A stretch of DNA of 64,000 nucleotides from Mesolinea sp040772305 (GTDB lineage Bacteria > Chloroflexota > Anaerolineae > Anaerolineales > Anaerolineaceae). The stretch lies in contig JAXGYK010000001.1 in the NCBI GenBank assembly GCA_040772305.1, positions 806,001 through 870,000 of the forward strand, given 5' to 3'. The notes under the pieces are model-generated. The model did not search any database. It was not told the origin of the DNA and saw only the letters and a program-made list of their open reading frames with translations. Shown one piece after another: positions 9,602 through 17,616 of this stretch (its first letter is position 1; the number at the start of each line of letters is the position of its first letter). Made by a program: the position numbers and the translations under genes.

Positions 9602-10210
9602 ATGCCAGATTGTCCGGATCTCAAGAAACGCCTGCCTCCAGGGCAGTTAATTACAGAACGTTTTCCGGTGCTGCATTATGGTTCGGTTCCAATCGCAAAT
9701 CTGGATACTTGGACTTTTATGGTTTGGGGCGCAGTGGAAGAGCCCATAAGCCTAAGCTGGGAGCAATTTAGCAGCCTGCCAAGTACAAGTGTAAAAATGG
9801 ACTTGCACTGCGTTACCCGCTGGTCCAAGCTGGATACTCTGTGGGAGGGTGTGCATTTGCGCACGCTGATTGAAAGTGGTTTGATAAAGCCGCTGACTGG
9901 AGCAAAATATGTGCTTCAGCACGCCGAACAGGGCTTTACCGCAAATTTGCCGCTTGAGCTGATGCTCCAGGATAACTTCCTGCTGGCTACGCACTATAAC
10001 CATGAACCATTGAAGCCGGAACATGGGTTTCCGCTGAGAGCGGTTTGTGGCGCCATTCCTGGCCGCAGCGATCTTAAGGATGTTTACCTGTGGAAGGGGG
10101 CTAAATGGCTGCGCGGGCTGGAGTTTAGCTACGCTGACCGGCCTGGGTTCTGGGAAAAGGCTGGATATCATAATGCTGGGGATGTGTGGCAGGAAGAACG
10201 ATATGCCTGA
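9602..10210 (+). CDS. sulfite oxidase-like molybdopterin oxidoreductase (YuiH-like)
   Basis: Small single-domain molybdopterin-binding oxidoreductase of about 202 aa. The N-terminal pattern PPGQLITERFPVLHYG, the molybdenum-ligand cysteine in DLHCVTRWSK, the cofactor motif HGFPLRAV, and the ending KWLRGLEF ... GFWEKAGYH ... EERY match the YuiH-like 'sulfite oxidase-like oxidoreductase' group. It has no haem or dimerisation domain and no signal peptide, so it is probably cytoplasmic; the electron partner and substrate are unknown. The ATG at 9602 has GAGG upstream; a TTG at 9587 overlapping the previous stop is an alternative. It overlaps the following acetyltransferase gene by 8 nt. Confidence 0.87.
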   Translation: MPDCPDLKKRLPPGQLITERFPVLHYGSVPIANLDTWTFMVWGAVEEPISLSWEQFSSLPSTSVKMDLHCVTRWSKLDTLWEGVHLRTLIESGLIKPLTGAKYVLQHAEQGFTANLPLELMLQDNFLLATHYNHEPLKPEHGFPLRAVCGAIPGRSDLKDVYLWKGAKWLRGLEFSYADRPGFWEKAGYHNAGDVWQEERYA

Positions 10211-10688
10211 ACCTGAAATGGAAGATACAGGCAGGGCGTTCGCACCCGAAACTTATGTACTGCGGCGTTTTAGAGCCCAGGATCAGGGAGCAGTGAAGAT
10301 GCTTATCCTAGAAGGATTGGAAGACCACTGGGGTTTTTTGGATTCAAGCTTAAACCCGGACCTGGAAGATATTTCAGTGTCCTACGCCAGCGCGTATTTC
10401 TTGGTTGCAGCCATGGCTGACCAGATAGTGGCCTGCGGGGCTCTGCTTCCCTTAGGAAATGCTTGCGGTCAAATTGTGCGTATGTCCGTAAAGCGGGATT
10501 TGCGCGGTCGGGGCTTGGGTGGCAGAGTGTTGGAGAACCTGATTGCCTATGCACGGGAAACAGGCCTAAGGGAGATTATTCTTGAAACCACTGCTGCCTG
10601 GAAACAAGTTATTGCTTTTTACCAGGCACATGGCTTTCAGCTTAGCCACGAGCTGGATGGGGATGTATACCTGCGGCTACTGCTTTAA
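10203..10688 (+). CDS. GNAT-family N-acetyltransferase
   Basis: Acetyl-CoA-dependent acyl transferase of 161 aa. The GNAT motif A is clear: VRMSVKRDLRGRGLGGRVL, with the RxxGxG/A pyrophosphate loop near residues 95-105, then motif B IILETTAAWKQVIAFYQAHGF. The start at 10203 has AGGAAG 6-9 nt upstream and overlaps the end of the molybdoenzyme gene, typical of translational coupling. An open frame extends further upstream but is only the shadow of that gene. Acceptor substrate unknown. A hairpin terminator follows the stop. Confidence 0.88.
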   Translation: MPEPEMEDTGRAFAPETYVLRRFRAQDQGAVKMLILEGLEDHWGFLDSSLNPDLEDISVSYASAYFLVAAMADQIVACGALLPLGNACGQIVRMSVKRDLRGRGLGGRVLENLIAYARETGLREIILETTAAWKQVIAFYQAHGFQLSHELDGDVYLRLLL

Positions 10689-10692
10689 AAGC

Positions 10693-10719
10693 AAAGACCC
10701 GTCCTTACGGCAGGTCTTT
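10693..10719. terminator. hairpin between convergent genes
   Basis: AAAGACC pairs with GGTCTTT across a GC-rich loop that can also pair (CCGT/ACGG). It separates the acetyltransferase gene from the convergent LysM protein gene and could act in both directions. Confidence 0.6.
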
Positions 10720-10730
10720 GAAGTTTTTGC

Positions 10731-11561
10731 TTAGGCTCTGCGCTGGCGCCACAAATAGAAGCCCAAACCCAGGCCCGAGAGCAGAATGACAGCACCTAAG
10801 ATCCCTAAAAGAGGGGAACGGGCTCCAGTTTCAGCAGGCTGATCGCTGCCTGGTAAGGCAGTGGCTTCCTGGCAGCCAAAGGCAAGCGTGGCTGTTTCGC
10901 CGGTTTTTAGGTCGAAGCCCAAGCTGCTGGCTGTAGTAGGGTTAAAACCATCCGGAATAGCAATGGTGACGTTGTAGGAACCCTCAGGAACATCCTCAAA
11001 ACAGAAGGGAGTGACTGGAGCAGCATCTGGATCGCCAGCAACCGTGGTTCCGGTAAGGGAGACCTGACCTAAACGGTCGTTCAGGCTTGCCACACCGCCG
11101 TAAAGATGGGTTTCAAAACTATCCCGTGTACCGTTCCCGTTCATGTCGTTAAAGAGTACGATACATACCTTGCCTACACCGTTGGAGGGTGTGGGAGAAG
11201 GTGTAATCTGAGCAGGATCAGGAGTGGGCAGGATCAAAGCAGCTGTGGGTTCAGGAGCTGCCAGAGCGGTGCCCAGAAGGATTGCCTGACCTTCTATGAT
11301 ATTACATGCTTCTGTTAAATTGTTGAGTTGACGGATAGTTTGTACAGTAACACCAGTGAGGATCGAAATACGCACGCAGCTGTCGCCGGGTTGGGCAATA
11401 TAGTAGATTCTACCGTCGGCATCGGGTGTAGCTGATGGAAGCGGAGTGGGTTGCGGCGTTTGGGCCAGGGCCTGGTTTGTGGATACACACACTAGGGCAA
11501 GGCCAAATAGCAAGGCAAAAATTAGACTGCCAGCCAGGGAATTTCTAAGCATCTTTTTCAT
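10731..11561 (-). CDS. secreted LysM protein with SdrD-like B domain and C-terminal anchor
   Basis: Envelope protein of 276 aa. Order: signal peptide (about residues 1-34, ending NQALAQ), Thr/Pro linker, one LysM-type carbohydrate-binding repeat (YYIAQPGDSCVRISILTG ... EACNIIEGQAI, about 50-100), a second Pro/Thr linker, a beta-sandwich resembling Cna/SdrD B domains (VCIVLFNDMNGNGTRD ... FEDVPEGSYNVTI, about 130-220), and a C-terminal membrane helix followed by RRQ/RRA-type basic residues. It likely binds cell-wall or surface glycan while anchored in the membrane. A GAGAGG site precedes the ATG and a TATAAT lies 19 nt upstream of the start. Confidence 0.82.
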   Translation of the reverse strand: MKKMLRNSLAGSLIFALLFGLALVCVSTNQALAQTPQPTPLPSATPDADGRIYYIAQPGDSCVRISILTGVTVQTIRQLNNLTEACNIIEGQAILLGTALAAPEPTAALILPTPDPAQITPSPTPSNGVGKVCIVLFNDMNGNGTRDSFETHLYGGVASLNDRLGQVSLTGTTVAGDPDAAPVTPFCFEDVPEGSYNVTIAIPDGFNPTTASSLGFDLKTGETATLAFGCQEATALPGSDQPAETGARSPLLGILGAVILLSGLGLGFYLWRQRRA

Positions 11562-11580
11562 AGCTGCCTCTCAAAAAAGC

Positions 11581-11586
11581 ATTATA
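11581..11586 (-). promoter_or_regulatory. -10 element for the LysM protein gene
   Basis: Perfect TATAAT on the minus strand, 19 nt before the ATG at 11561, leaving a short leader that contains the GAGAGG ribosome-binding site. The divergent lipoprotein gene has its own TACAAT at 11630-11635. Confidence 0.5.
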
Positions 11587-11644
11587 TCATCGAAGAGACT
11601 GGCTTTTTACCGTGCAAACTTTCTGCAAGTACAATAAGACAACT

Positions 11645-12415
11645 ATGATAAAGCGCCTGGCTGTAATGCTGGTTTTTATGCTTGCAATGCCTCTTGTGGC
11701 GGGCTGCAAAGAAGCTGCGGTTGTTCAAACACCAACGCCGCAGCCAACAGCTACGCATACCCCTGAACCTAGTCCGACTATTGATTGGTTCCCGCGGACA
11801 GCAACTCCCACACGGCAGGTTGTTTATACTCCTACACCTGAGAGGAATATCGAAGCCCCTGCTTATACGAATGTCTTGATTGAAGATGGCTTTTTGGAAC
11901 CTGAGGTATGGCAGCTGGGAGGGCAAGATGCTGGCACAGTCGATTTAAAAGATGGCAGCTTATCGATGGCTGTTTCGGCAGAAAAAGGCCGATTGAACAG
12001 TCTGAGCAGTTACCGGCTGCCATCAAACTTTTACCTCGAACTAAATATGCGCACCTCGTTGTGTTCTGAGGATGACCGCTACGGGATTTATTTTTGGCGC
12101 TTTAGTCAGATGGGCACGCTTGCGCTCTGGTTTAATTGTCAGGGGCAATTTAGTTTGGAGCGTGAGATCAATGGGGGACGCTCAGTGCTGATACCCTGGA
12201 CGAATGCGCGGCGCTTTATGCCGGAAGCACCAGCCAGAAATCAGTTGGGCCTTTGGGCTCAGGATGGCAGCTTGTATCTGTTTATTAATGGGGTCTTCCA
12301 AACGGAGTTTAAGGCACAGCCCGGCATGGAGGGTCGGATGGGCTTTTTAGCCGAAGCTGCTGGCAGCATGCCCGAAACAGTCCTGTTTTCTCAGCTTCGT
12401 GTAAGTACACCTTAA
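11645..12415 (+). CDS. lipoprotein with concanavalin-like beta-sandwich domain
   Basis: Exported lipoprotein of 256 aa. The signal peptide MIKRLAVMLVFMLAMPLVAGC ends in a lipobox, followed by a Thr/Pro linker (about residues 30-75). The C-terminal part (DGFLEPEVWQLG ... LNMRTSLCSEDDRYGIYFW ... LYLFINGVFQTEFKAQPGMEGRMGFLAE) has the order of strands of DUF1080/LamG-like lectin sandwiches, so a glycan-binding role outside the cell is plausible but unproven. The start at 11645 is chosen because the signal peptide begins there; TACAAT lies 9 nt upstream. Ten codons upstream a second ATG exists but gives a poorer signal sequence. Confidence 0.77.
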   Translation: MIKRLAVMLVFMLAMPLVAGCKEAAVVQTPTPQPTATHTPEPSPTIDWFPRTATPTRQVVYTPTPERNIEAPAYTNVLIEDGFLEPEVWQLGGQDAGTVDLKDGSLSMAVSAEKGRLNSLSSYRLPSNFYLELNMRTSLCSEDDRYGIYFWRFSQMGTLALWFNCQGQFSLEREINGGRSVLIPWTNARRFMPEAPARNQLGLWAQDGSLYLFINGVFQTEFKAQPGMEGRMGFLAEAAGSMPETVLFSQLRVSTP

Positions 12416-12432
12416 TAGAGGGGTGCCTGCGT

Positions 12433-12438
12433 TATAAT
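12433..12438 (+). promoter_or_regulatory. -10 element for the nucleotidyltransferase gene
   Basis: TATAAT about 55 nt before the ATG at 12494, followed by a leader that ends in a strong AAAGGAGG site. No good -35 is visible. Confidence 0.45.
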
Positions 12439-12493
12439 CCTCCTCGAGACCGCATCCAATGTGGGCGGGTTTATCTTAAAGGAGGACACATAA

Positions 12494-13507
12494 ATGACCA
12501 AGACACTCAAGATCATCATCCCCATGGCTGGTGCGGGGAGCCGTTTGCGCCCGCTTACTTGGAGCCGGCCGAAACCTTTGGTAGCGCTGGCAGGATCTAC
12601 TGTTTTGGATCACCTGCTGCGAATGTTCCAAACCATCCCGGAACCTGAGGAATCGGAGTTTGTCTTTATACTTTCACCAGGACAGGAAGAGCTAATCCGC
12701 CCGTATATGTACAAAAATTTTGGACACCTGAAGGTTCATTATATTGAACAGCCTGAAAAAAAAGGCCAATCGGATGCCTTGTGGCATGCCCGCGAGTTTT
12801 TGGACGGACGGGTGCTGATGGTTTTTTCGGATACTTTGATCGATAGTTCCTTTGAGCTGCTTGGTGAAGAAGAGGCAGATGCAGTTGCCTGGGTAAAGCC
12901 CGTACCCGACCCGCGCCGCTTTGGTGTGGCCGAAGTGGACGGCCGTGGCATCGTTACCCGCCTGATTGAAAAACCCACAGACATGAACAACAACCTGGCC
13001 CTTGTGGGAGCATACTATTTTGCGGATGGTCAGCGGCTTTTGGCTGCTATCGAAGAACAGTTTGCCCGTAAAGTACAGCTAAAAGGAGAGTACTTTATAG
13101 TGGATGCTTTGAATATCCTGCTTGAAGGCGGCATCAGGATGCGGACGGAACAGGTTAAGGTATGGCTGGATGCTGGCACCTCGGATGCATTATTGGACAC
13201 CAACCGCTTTCTTTTGGAGCATGGCTGCTCTAACCAAGACCGTTTGCGCTATGGCGAAGACGTTGTGATTTTGCCGCCGGTTTTCATCCACCCTGATGCA
13301 CGCGTGAGCACGTCTATTATCGGTCCGTTTACATCGATTGGGGCGGGGGCAGTAGTACAAGGCTCTGCGATTAAAGATTCGATCCTCAGCCCGGGGGTAC
13401 ATATCACCAATTCTCACATGGAAAGCTCGCTGCTGGGTCATGATGTGGTTGTTAATGGGCTGATGGGTAAGTTCAATCTGGGAGACAACTCCTGGGCGAA
13501 TTGGTAA
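12494..13507 (+). CDS. sugar-phosphate nucleotidylyltransferase
   Basis: Probable NDP-sugar pyrophosphorylase of 337 aa, joining a nucleoside triphosphate and a sugar-1-phosphate for envelope glycan synthesis. The signature MAGAGSRLRPLTWSRPKPL is at residues 11-30, followed by the Rossmann-type core with FSDTLID, LIEKPTDMNNN and the catalytic-region VWLDAGTSDALLDTN. The last 80 residues are hexapeptide-like (IIGPFTSIGAGAVVQGSAI), suggesting a short left-handed beta helix. The sugar and nucleotide (RmlA-, GlmU- or GCD1-like) cannot be decided from sequence alone. An aminotransferase gene follows 22 nt later and may be co-transcribed. Confidence 0.88.
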   Translation: MTKTLKIIIPMAGAGSRLRPLTWSRPKPLVALAGSTVLDHLLRMFQTIPEPEESEFVFILSPGQEELIRPYMYKNFGHLKVHYIEQPEKKGQSDALWHAREFLDGRVLMVFSDTLIDSSFELLGEEEADAVAWVKPVPDPRRFGVAEVDGRGIVTRLIEKPTDMNNNLALVGAYYFADGQRLLAAIEEQFARKVQLKGEYFIVDALNILLEGGIRMRTEQVKVWLDAGTSDALLDTNRFLLEHGCSNQDRLRYGEDVVILPPVFIHPDARVSTSIIGPFTSIGAGAVVQGSAIKDSILSPGVHITNSHMESSLLGHDVVVNGLMGKFNLGDNSWANW

Positions 13508-13529
13508 ATCTAAGACACTAGGAAGAAAT

Positions 13530-14699
13530 ATGCGCGAAGACTGGCTGTCCAAAAGGGTGGTTTCCTTAAAACCTTCGGGGATTCGGAAGATCTTTAATAT
13601 CGCTGCAACGATGGATGATGTTATTTCGTTGTGCATTGGCGAGCCAGATTTTGATACACCTAAAAGCATTGTCGAAGCCGGCTGCCAGGCGCTGCGGGAT
13701 GGTAAAACACATTATTCTGCGAATCATGGCTTTATGGAACTGCGCCAGTTGCTGACCGCACACATGGACAAGCTTTATGGAGTTGAGTTCGACCCACAAA
13801 CTGAGACGATGATTACAGTGGGGGTTTCGGAGGGGCTTTACCTGGCCTTCACTGCGATTATCAACCCTGGTGATGAAGTGATTGTGCCGAACCCCTGCTT
13901 TGTTTCCTACGAGGCTGAGGTCAAAATGGCGGGCGGAAAGACCGTTTCGGTACCCAGCTTTGCAGAAAGAAACTTTGACCTGGAACCAGAGCTGATCGAA
14001 AAGGCTATTACGCCAAAGACCAAGGCGATTGTGTTTAGTAATCCCTGTAACCCAACGGGTGCTGTGGCTTCGGAAGCTGCTTTGGAGAAAGTGGCAGAAA
14101 TTGCCAAAAAATACAACTTGATTGTTGTTACGGATGAAGTGTATGACCGCCTTGTGTATGGCGGGCATAAGCACACCTGTTTCGCCAGCTTGCCCGGGAT
14201 GAAGGATCATACGATCCTTTTGGGAGGGTTTTCAAAATCTTATTCCATGACCGGATGGCGGGTTGGCTATGCTTTGGCACCTGCCCCCATTTTAAATACG
14301 ATGGTGCGCATCCATCAATACTCCATTATGTGTGCACCGACCGTTTCGCAAATGGCTGCCTGCGAAGCGCTTTTAAATTGTGAGGAATCGGTACAGGAGA
14401 TGCGGGAAGAGTATGATCGCAGGCGGCGTCTGATTGTGGATGGTTTAAACAGCTTGGGTCTGCCTACCTTTGAACCCAAAGGAGCGTTCTATGCCTTCCC
14501 GGACATCCGTTCCACAGGCTTGGATGACGAAACTTTTTGCGAACGCCTGCTTTATGAAGCACGGGTTGCCATGGTACCTGGCTCGGCATTCGGTCCGCAT
14601 GGAGCGGGTTATGTAAGGGCATCGTACGCCACTTCGTATGAGAAGATCGAGGAGGCTCTGGAACGCATCGGGAACTTCCTGAAAAAACACCGAGCTTGA
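13530..14699 (+). CDS. pyridoxal phosphate-dependent aminotransferase, class I
   Basis: Fold-type I aminotransferase of 389 aa of the aspartate/aromatic amino-acid group. Visible are CIGEPDFDTP near residue 35, NPCNPTGAV near 171, TDEVYDRLVY, and the PLP-binding lysine K236 in GGFSKSYSMTGWRVGYA; the C-terminal arginine lies in GYVRASYATS. Substrate choice between aspartate, aromatic and branched donors is not resolved. The ATG follows AGGAAG by about 5 nt. A strong hairpin terminator follows the gene. Confidence 0.92.
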   Translation: MREDWLSKRVVSLKPSGIRKIFNIAATMDDVISLCIGEPDFDTPKSIVEAGCQALRDGKTHYSANHGFMELRQLLTAHMDKLYGVEFDPQTETMITVGVSEGLYLAFTAIINPGDEVIVPNPCFVSYEAEVKMAGGKTVSVPSFAERNFDLEPELIEKAITPKTKAIVFSNPCNPTGAVASEAALEKVAEIAKKYNLIVVTDEVYDRLVYGGHKHTCFASLPGMKDHTILLGGFSKSYSMTGWRVGYALAPAPILNTMVRIHQYSIMCAPTVSQMAACEALLNCEESVQEMREEYDRRRRLIVDGLNSLGLPTFEPKGAFYAFPDIRSTGLDDETFCERLLYEARVAMVPGSAFGPHGAGYVRASYATSYEKIEEALERIGNFLKKHRA

Positions 14700-14720
14700 G
14701 AGCAGTTTATGGGGAAAGGG

Positions 14721-14746
14721 CGAGGCGGCAATTGCCGTCTCGTTTT
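14721..14746 (+). terminator. rho-independent terminator of the aminotransferase unit
   Basis: The near-perfect palindrome at 14721-14742 (arm CGAGGCGGCA, one wobble pair) is followed by GTTTTC. A reading frame that crosses it (14709-14903) is therefore not regarded as a gene. Confidence 0.75.
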
Positions 14747-14898
14747 CATTTACGTAAGAGCCTGTTTAATCCTTTGTTTTGTGATCTGTTACGCTACTGA
14801 ACGATGGTTTCACGAGAAGGATGGTAAGTTTTATGGCTCACTGGGGTTCATTATTTTCTGGAAGAGGCACTTATCGTTATTATTCCCGGTAAGGCTGG

Positions 14899-14904
14899 TA
14901 TAAA
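14899..14904 (+). promoter_or_regulatory. -10 element of a probable leaderless promoter for the amidohydrolase
   Basis: TATAAA ends 6 nt before the ATG at 14911. The intervening AGGGAT is too close to the start to be a normal ribosome-binding site. Confidence 0.45.
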
Positions 14905-14910
14905 AGGGAT

Positions 14911-15729
14911 ATGTCAAAAATGCAGCCTTCCCTTTATAAAGTAGGGTTATGTTCTGCACCGATGCGGGATAACGAAATAGAACATCAAATTGCTGTAATG
15001 CAGCGCTTTCTTGAGGAGGCACATGGTTGTGAGCTGCTCTGCTTTGGCGAAAGTTTTCTGCAGGGCTTTGAGGGCCTGAGTTGGGATTACGCCATTGACC
15101 GCCAGAGGGCTATCCCCAGTGAGGGCCACAGAATGGATACCATACGCAAAATAGCCCGGGAGTTTGCTTGCGGCCTCTCCTTTGGTTTCATCGAAGTTTT
15201 TGAAGGCCAACTCTACAGCAGCAATATCGTTCTGGATGCCCAGGGACAGACCCTAGACCTCTTTAGGAGGGTGAGCATCGGCTGGAAGGAGCACAGTATC
15301 ACCGGTCCGCAATACCGGGAAGGTCCCGGCTTTCATTGTTTTGACCTGGCTGGTCAGCGCGCAGCCGCAGCGATCTGCGGGGACCTGTGGTACGAAGAAA
15401 ACATTATCGCGCTTGAAGCCTTGGTGCCTGAAGTGCTGCTCTGGCCCCTGTATATCGATTACAGTATCAGCGACTGGGAGACGGACGAAAAACAGGAATA
15501 TGCCCGGCAAGTCCAGGCACTGAACTGCCCGGTTCTGATGATCAATAGTCTGGTCGATGACCCTGAGCGGGCCAAGGGTGGAGCTTATGTTTTTTATGGG
15601 GGTGAAGTTGTAGCAGAACTGCCTATGAGTCAAACAGGCATTCTGTGCTTTGACCTGCATACCCTGGCAAGGGATCCCTTAAGCTGCACTTTCGAACACT
15701 ATTTGATTGATTTCTCCCATTTATCTTGA
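14911..15729 (+). CDS. carbon-nitrogen hydrolase (nitrilase superfamily)
   Basis: Probable amidase of 272 aa that hydrolyses a carbon-nitrogen bond of a small amide. The catalytic triad is visible: Glu47 in CFGESFLQG, Lys126 in GWKEHSI, and Cys156 in AAICGDLWYEE. The remaining sequence has the alternating four-layer pattern of the superfamily and ends near VLMINSLVDDPE ... GGAYVFYGGEVVAELP. It is the usual length for single-domain members. No accessory domain is present. The substrate is unknown; the neighbour downstream is glutamate dehydrogenase, separated by a terminator-like hairpin. Confidence 0.88.
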   Translation: MSKMQPSLYKVGLCSAPMRDNEIEHQIAVMQRFLEEAHGCELLCFGESFLQGFEGLSWDYAIDRQRAIPSEGHRMDTIRKIAREFACGLSFGFIEVFEGQLYSSNIVLDAQGQTLDLFRRVSIGWKEHSITGPQYREGPGFHCFDLAGQRAAAAICGDLWYEENIIALEALVPEVLLWPLYIDYSISDWETDEKQEYARQVQALNCPVLMINSLVDDPERAKGGAYVFYGGEVVAELPMSQTGILCFDLHTLARDPLSCTFEHYLIDFSHLS

Positions 15730-15830
15730 CGCGAATTTTCTTTGGGTTACACTTGTTTACAGCAGAGCGCTCCCTCGATCTGAGGAATAAAGATGGCAAT
15801 GTATCAGATTTATTTCTCTTTCTCAGCAAG

Positions 15831-15854
15831 CGGGTATGCAAATTTGTGTGCCCG
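15831..15854 (+). terminator. hairpin downstream of the amidohydrolase
   Basis: A 24-nt palindrome with arms CGGGTATGCAAA and TTTGTGTGCCCG, closed by several G-U pairs, followed by TTTATC. It fits an intrinsic terminator between the amidohydrolase and gdhA. Confidence 0.45.
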
Positions 15855-15898
15855 TTTATCATCCCACTTATTGAGTTTAAACTAAAGGAGAGCAATTT

Positions 15899-17185
15899 AT
15901 GTCAGGTCCAACCAATGCATTCGAGATGGCACAAGCACAGTTTGATAAAGTAGCCGATCAATTACAACTGGATGATAGTGTGCGCGAGATTTTGCGCTAC
16001 CCAGCCCGTGAGTTTCACCTGCGCATTCCGGTGCGTATGGATGATGGAAAAGTACGCGTATTCCATGGCTTCCGCGTCCAGCATAACGATGCCCGCGGCC
16101 CCAACAAGGGCGGCGTGCGCTTCCATCCAGCCGAAACCGCTGATACAGTACGTGCTCTGGCTATGTGGATGACCTGGAAATGCGCCGTAGCCGACATCCC
16201 CCTGGGCGGCGGCAAGGGCGGGATAGTGGTTGACCCGGCTACGCTGAGCGACGGTGAAAAAGAACGCCTGGTGCGTGCTTATATGCGCATTTTATGGCGC
16301 AACGTAGGCCCGCGGCAAGATGTTCCTGCACCAGATGTTGGCACCACCCCGCAGATGATGGGCTGGATGATGGACGAGTATTCCAAGATTGTTGGCGCCT
16401 ATACACCGGGTGCCATCACTGGCAAGCCTGTGGGCGGCGGCGGCTCTCTGGGCCGTACTGAAGCTACCGGCTTTGGCGTGGTGTACTGTATTCGTGAGGC
16501 CATGAAACATTTGGGGATTGATCCTAGCAAAGCTACGGCTGCAATCCAGGGCTTTGGGAATGTGGGACAACACGCTGCGATTGGTTTTGTAGAGCAGCTG
16601 GGCGGCAAGGTAATTTGTGTTTCCTGCTGGGATCGCAACGATAAAGTTTCCTACACCTTTACCAAGGAAGATGGCATTGACCCCTATTTCCTGAAGAGCA
16701 TTACCGACCAATATGGCACGATCAATAAGGAAAAAGCCCAAGAGGCCGGTTATTTGGTGGAAGACGGTGATGCCTGGATTAGCAAACAAGTGGATGTGCT
16801 TATCCCCGCGGCGCTGGAAGGTCAGATAAATGGTGAATCGGTCCATAAGATCCATGACAGCGTGAAGATTCTTGCCGAGGCTGCCAATGGCCCCACGACA
16901 CCAGAAGCTGATGCGGTGATTGAGCAGAAGGGCCTTTTTGTAATCCCGGACTTCCTTTGCAACGCTGGCGGCGTGACTTGCAGCTATTTTGAAGGCGTGC
17001 AGAATGACCAAAACTTCTACTGGAGCAAGGAAGAAGTGCTGCAAAAACTCGACCACAGCATGACCACCGCCTTTAAGGGTGTATTGGACATGGCTTTGAG
17101 TCATAAGGTGTACAACCGCGATGCAGCGTACATGGTGGCCATTGCCAAAGTGGTCAAGGCCATGGAATTGCGCGGCTGGATTTAG
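15899..17185 (+). CDS. gdhA: glutamate dehydrogenase (Glu/Leu/Phe/Val family)
   Basis: NAD(P)-dependent oxidative deamination of glutamate, linking amino-acid catabolism to 2-oxoglutarate; 428 aa, the usual hexameric-GDH size. The substrate-binding lysine lies in MTWKCAVAD (K94) and the catalytic lysine in PLGGGKGGIVVDP (K106). The dinucleotide-binding domain begins AAIQGFGNVGQHAA near residue 220, and VIPDFLCNAGGVTCSYFE is typical of archaeal/thermophile-type GDHs. AAAGGAG lies 14 nt upstream of the ATG. A strong terminator follows. Leucine/phenylalanine dehydrogenase is the alternative, but length and motifs favour GDH. Confidence 0.94.
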   Translation: MSGPTNAFEMAQAQFDKVADQLQLDDSVREILRYPAREFHLRIPVRMDDGKVRVFHGFRVQHNDARGPNKGGVRFHPAETADTVRALAMWMTWKCAVADIPLGGGKGGIVVDPATLSDGEKERLVRAYMRILWRNVGPRQDVPAPDVGTTPQMMGWMMDEYSKIVGAYTPGAITGKPVGGGGSLGRTEATGFGVVYCIREAMKHLGIDPSKATAAIQGFGNVGQHAAIGFVEQLGGKVICVSCWDRNDKVSYTFTKEDGIDPYFLKSITDQYGTINKEKAQEAGYLVEDGDAWISKQVDVLIPAALEGQINGESVHKIHDSVKILAEAANGPTTPEADAVIEQKGLFVIPDFLCNAGGVTCSYFEGVQNDQNFYWSKEEVLQKLDHSMTTAFKGVLDMALSHKVYNRDAAYMVAIAKVVKAMELRGWI

Positions 17186-17209
17186 TTCCAAGCAGTTTTT
17201 TTGAATTCG

Positions 17210-17238
17210 GAGCCGGCAAAAAAGTGCCGGCTCTTTTT
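17210..17238 (+). terminator. rho-independent terminator of gdhA
   Basis: GAGCCGGCA (17210-17218) pairs with TGCCGGCTC (17225-17233) and is followed by TTTTT. Confidence 0.9.
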
Positions 17239-17309
17239 ATGAGACTTGTGCCTGCCTTCTACAATTCTTTACATCATTGCATCTGACTGTCTAAACAGGG
17301 ATTGAATAA

Positions 17310-17462
17310 ATGAGTGGAAAGAGGATAGCATGGCATTTCAAGGAGTCTATCCCAACAGGACCTAATCCGGAGGAGATGATTAATGCTGGTTTTTCCGGCT
17401 GCTATTCAAGAGCACTGCCTGCAAGCCAAAGGAAAACCAGCAAAATCACTGCATGGAGGTAG
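17310..17462 (+). CDS. possible small ORF, 50 aa, unrecognised
   Basis: ATG-initiated frame of 50 codons starting MSGKRIAWHFKESIP and ending KITAWR. A weak AGGG lies about 9 nt upstream and no good promoter is apparent. It occupies the otherwise empty stretch between the gdhA terminator and the 42-aa ORF, 21 nt upstream of the latter. No homologue or motif was recognised. It is listed because the next small ORF looks real, but this may be chance. Confidence 0.25.
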   Translation: MSGKRIAWHFKESIPTGPNPEEMINAGFSGCYSRALPASQRKTSKITAWR

Positions 17463-17471
17463 GCAAGAAGG

Positions 17472-17477
17472 TAAAAT
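17472..17477 (+). promoter_or_regulatory. -10 element of a probable leaderless promoter for the small Cys-rich ORF
   Basis: TAAAAT ends exactly 6 nt before the ATG at 17484, the same spacing as at holB and four other genes in the window. Confidence 0.45.
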
Positions 17478-17483
17478 TGGCTC

Positions 17484-17612
17484 ATGGATAAAAGCAGCTC
17501 TATTGCAAGAGAATTGGAAAACCTAAAAAAATGCAGCGTCTGCACTGCCAGGCAAAGTACGGAGTGCGCCAAGCTTTTTGCGTCTTTGTACAACCAAAAG
17601 CTTCCTGAATAG
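17484..17612 (+). CDS. small Cys-containing protein, 42 aa
   Basis: Frame of 42 codons beginning MDKSSSIARELENLKK and continuing with KCSVCTARQSTECAK, so it has a CxxC pair and a third cysteine that could bind a metal. The N-terminal half is likely a charged helix. Support for a real gene: TAAAAT 6 nt before the ATG, coding-like composition, and a stop only 4 nt before the ATG of the kinase-fold gene, which has no ribosome-binding site and could be translated by reinitiation. I recognise no family. Function unknown. Confidence 0.5.
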   Translation: MDKSSSIARELENLKKCSVCTARQSTECAKLFASLYNQKLPE

Positions 17613-17616
17613 TCAA

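Noticed and set aside
14709..14903. 64-codon plus-strand frame after the aminotransferase
   Set aside because: It runs straight through a strong terminator palindrome, has no ribosome-binding site and no protein-like pattern.
15726..15953. 75-codon frame before gdhA
   Set aside because: No start signal, crosses a terminator-like hairpin and overlaps the gdhA start.
17402..17593. 63-codon hydrophobic frame on the minus strand
   Set aside because: It is antisense to the better-supported 42-aa ORF and has no Shine-Dalgarno site.
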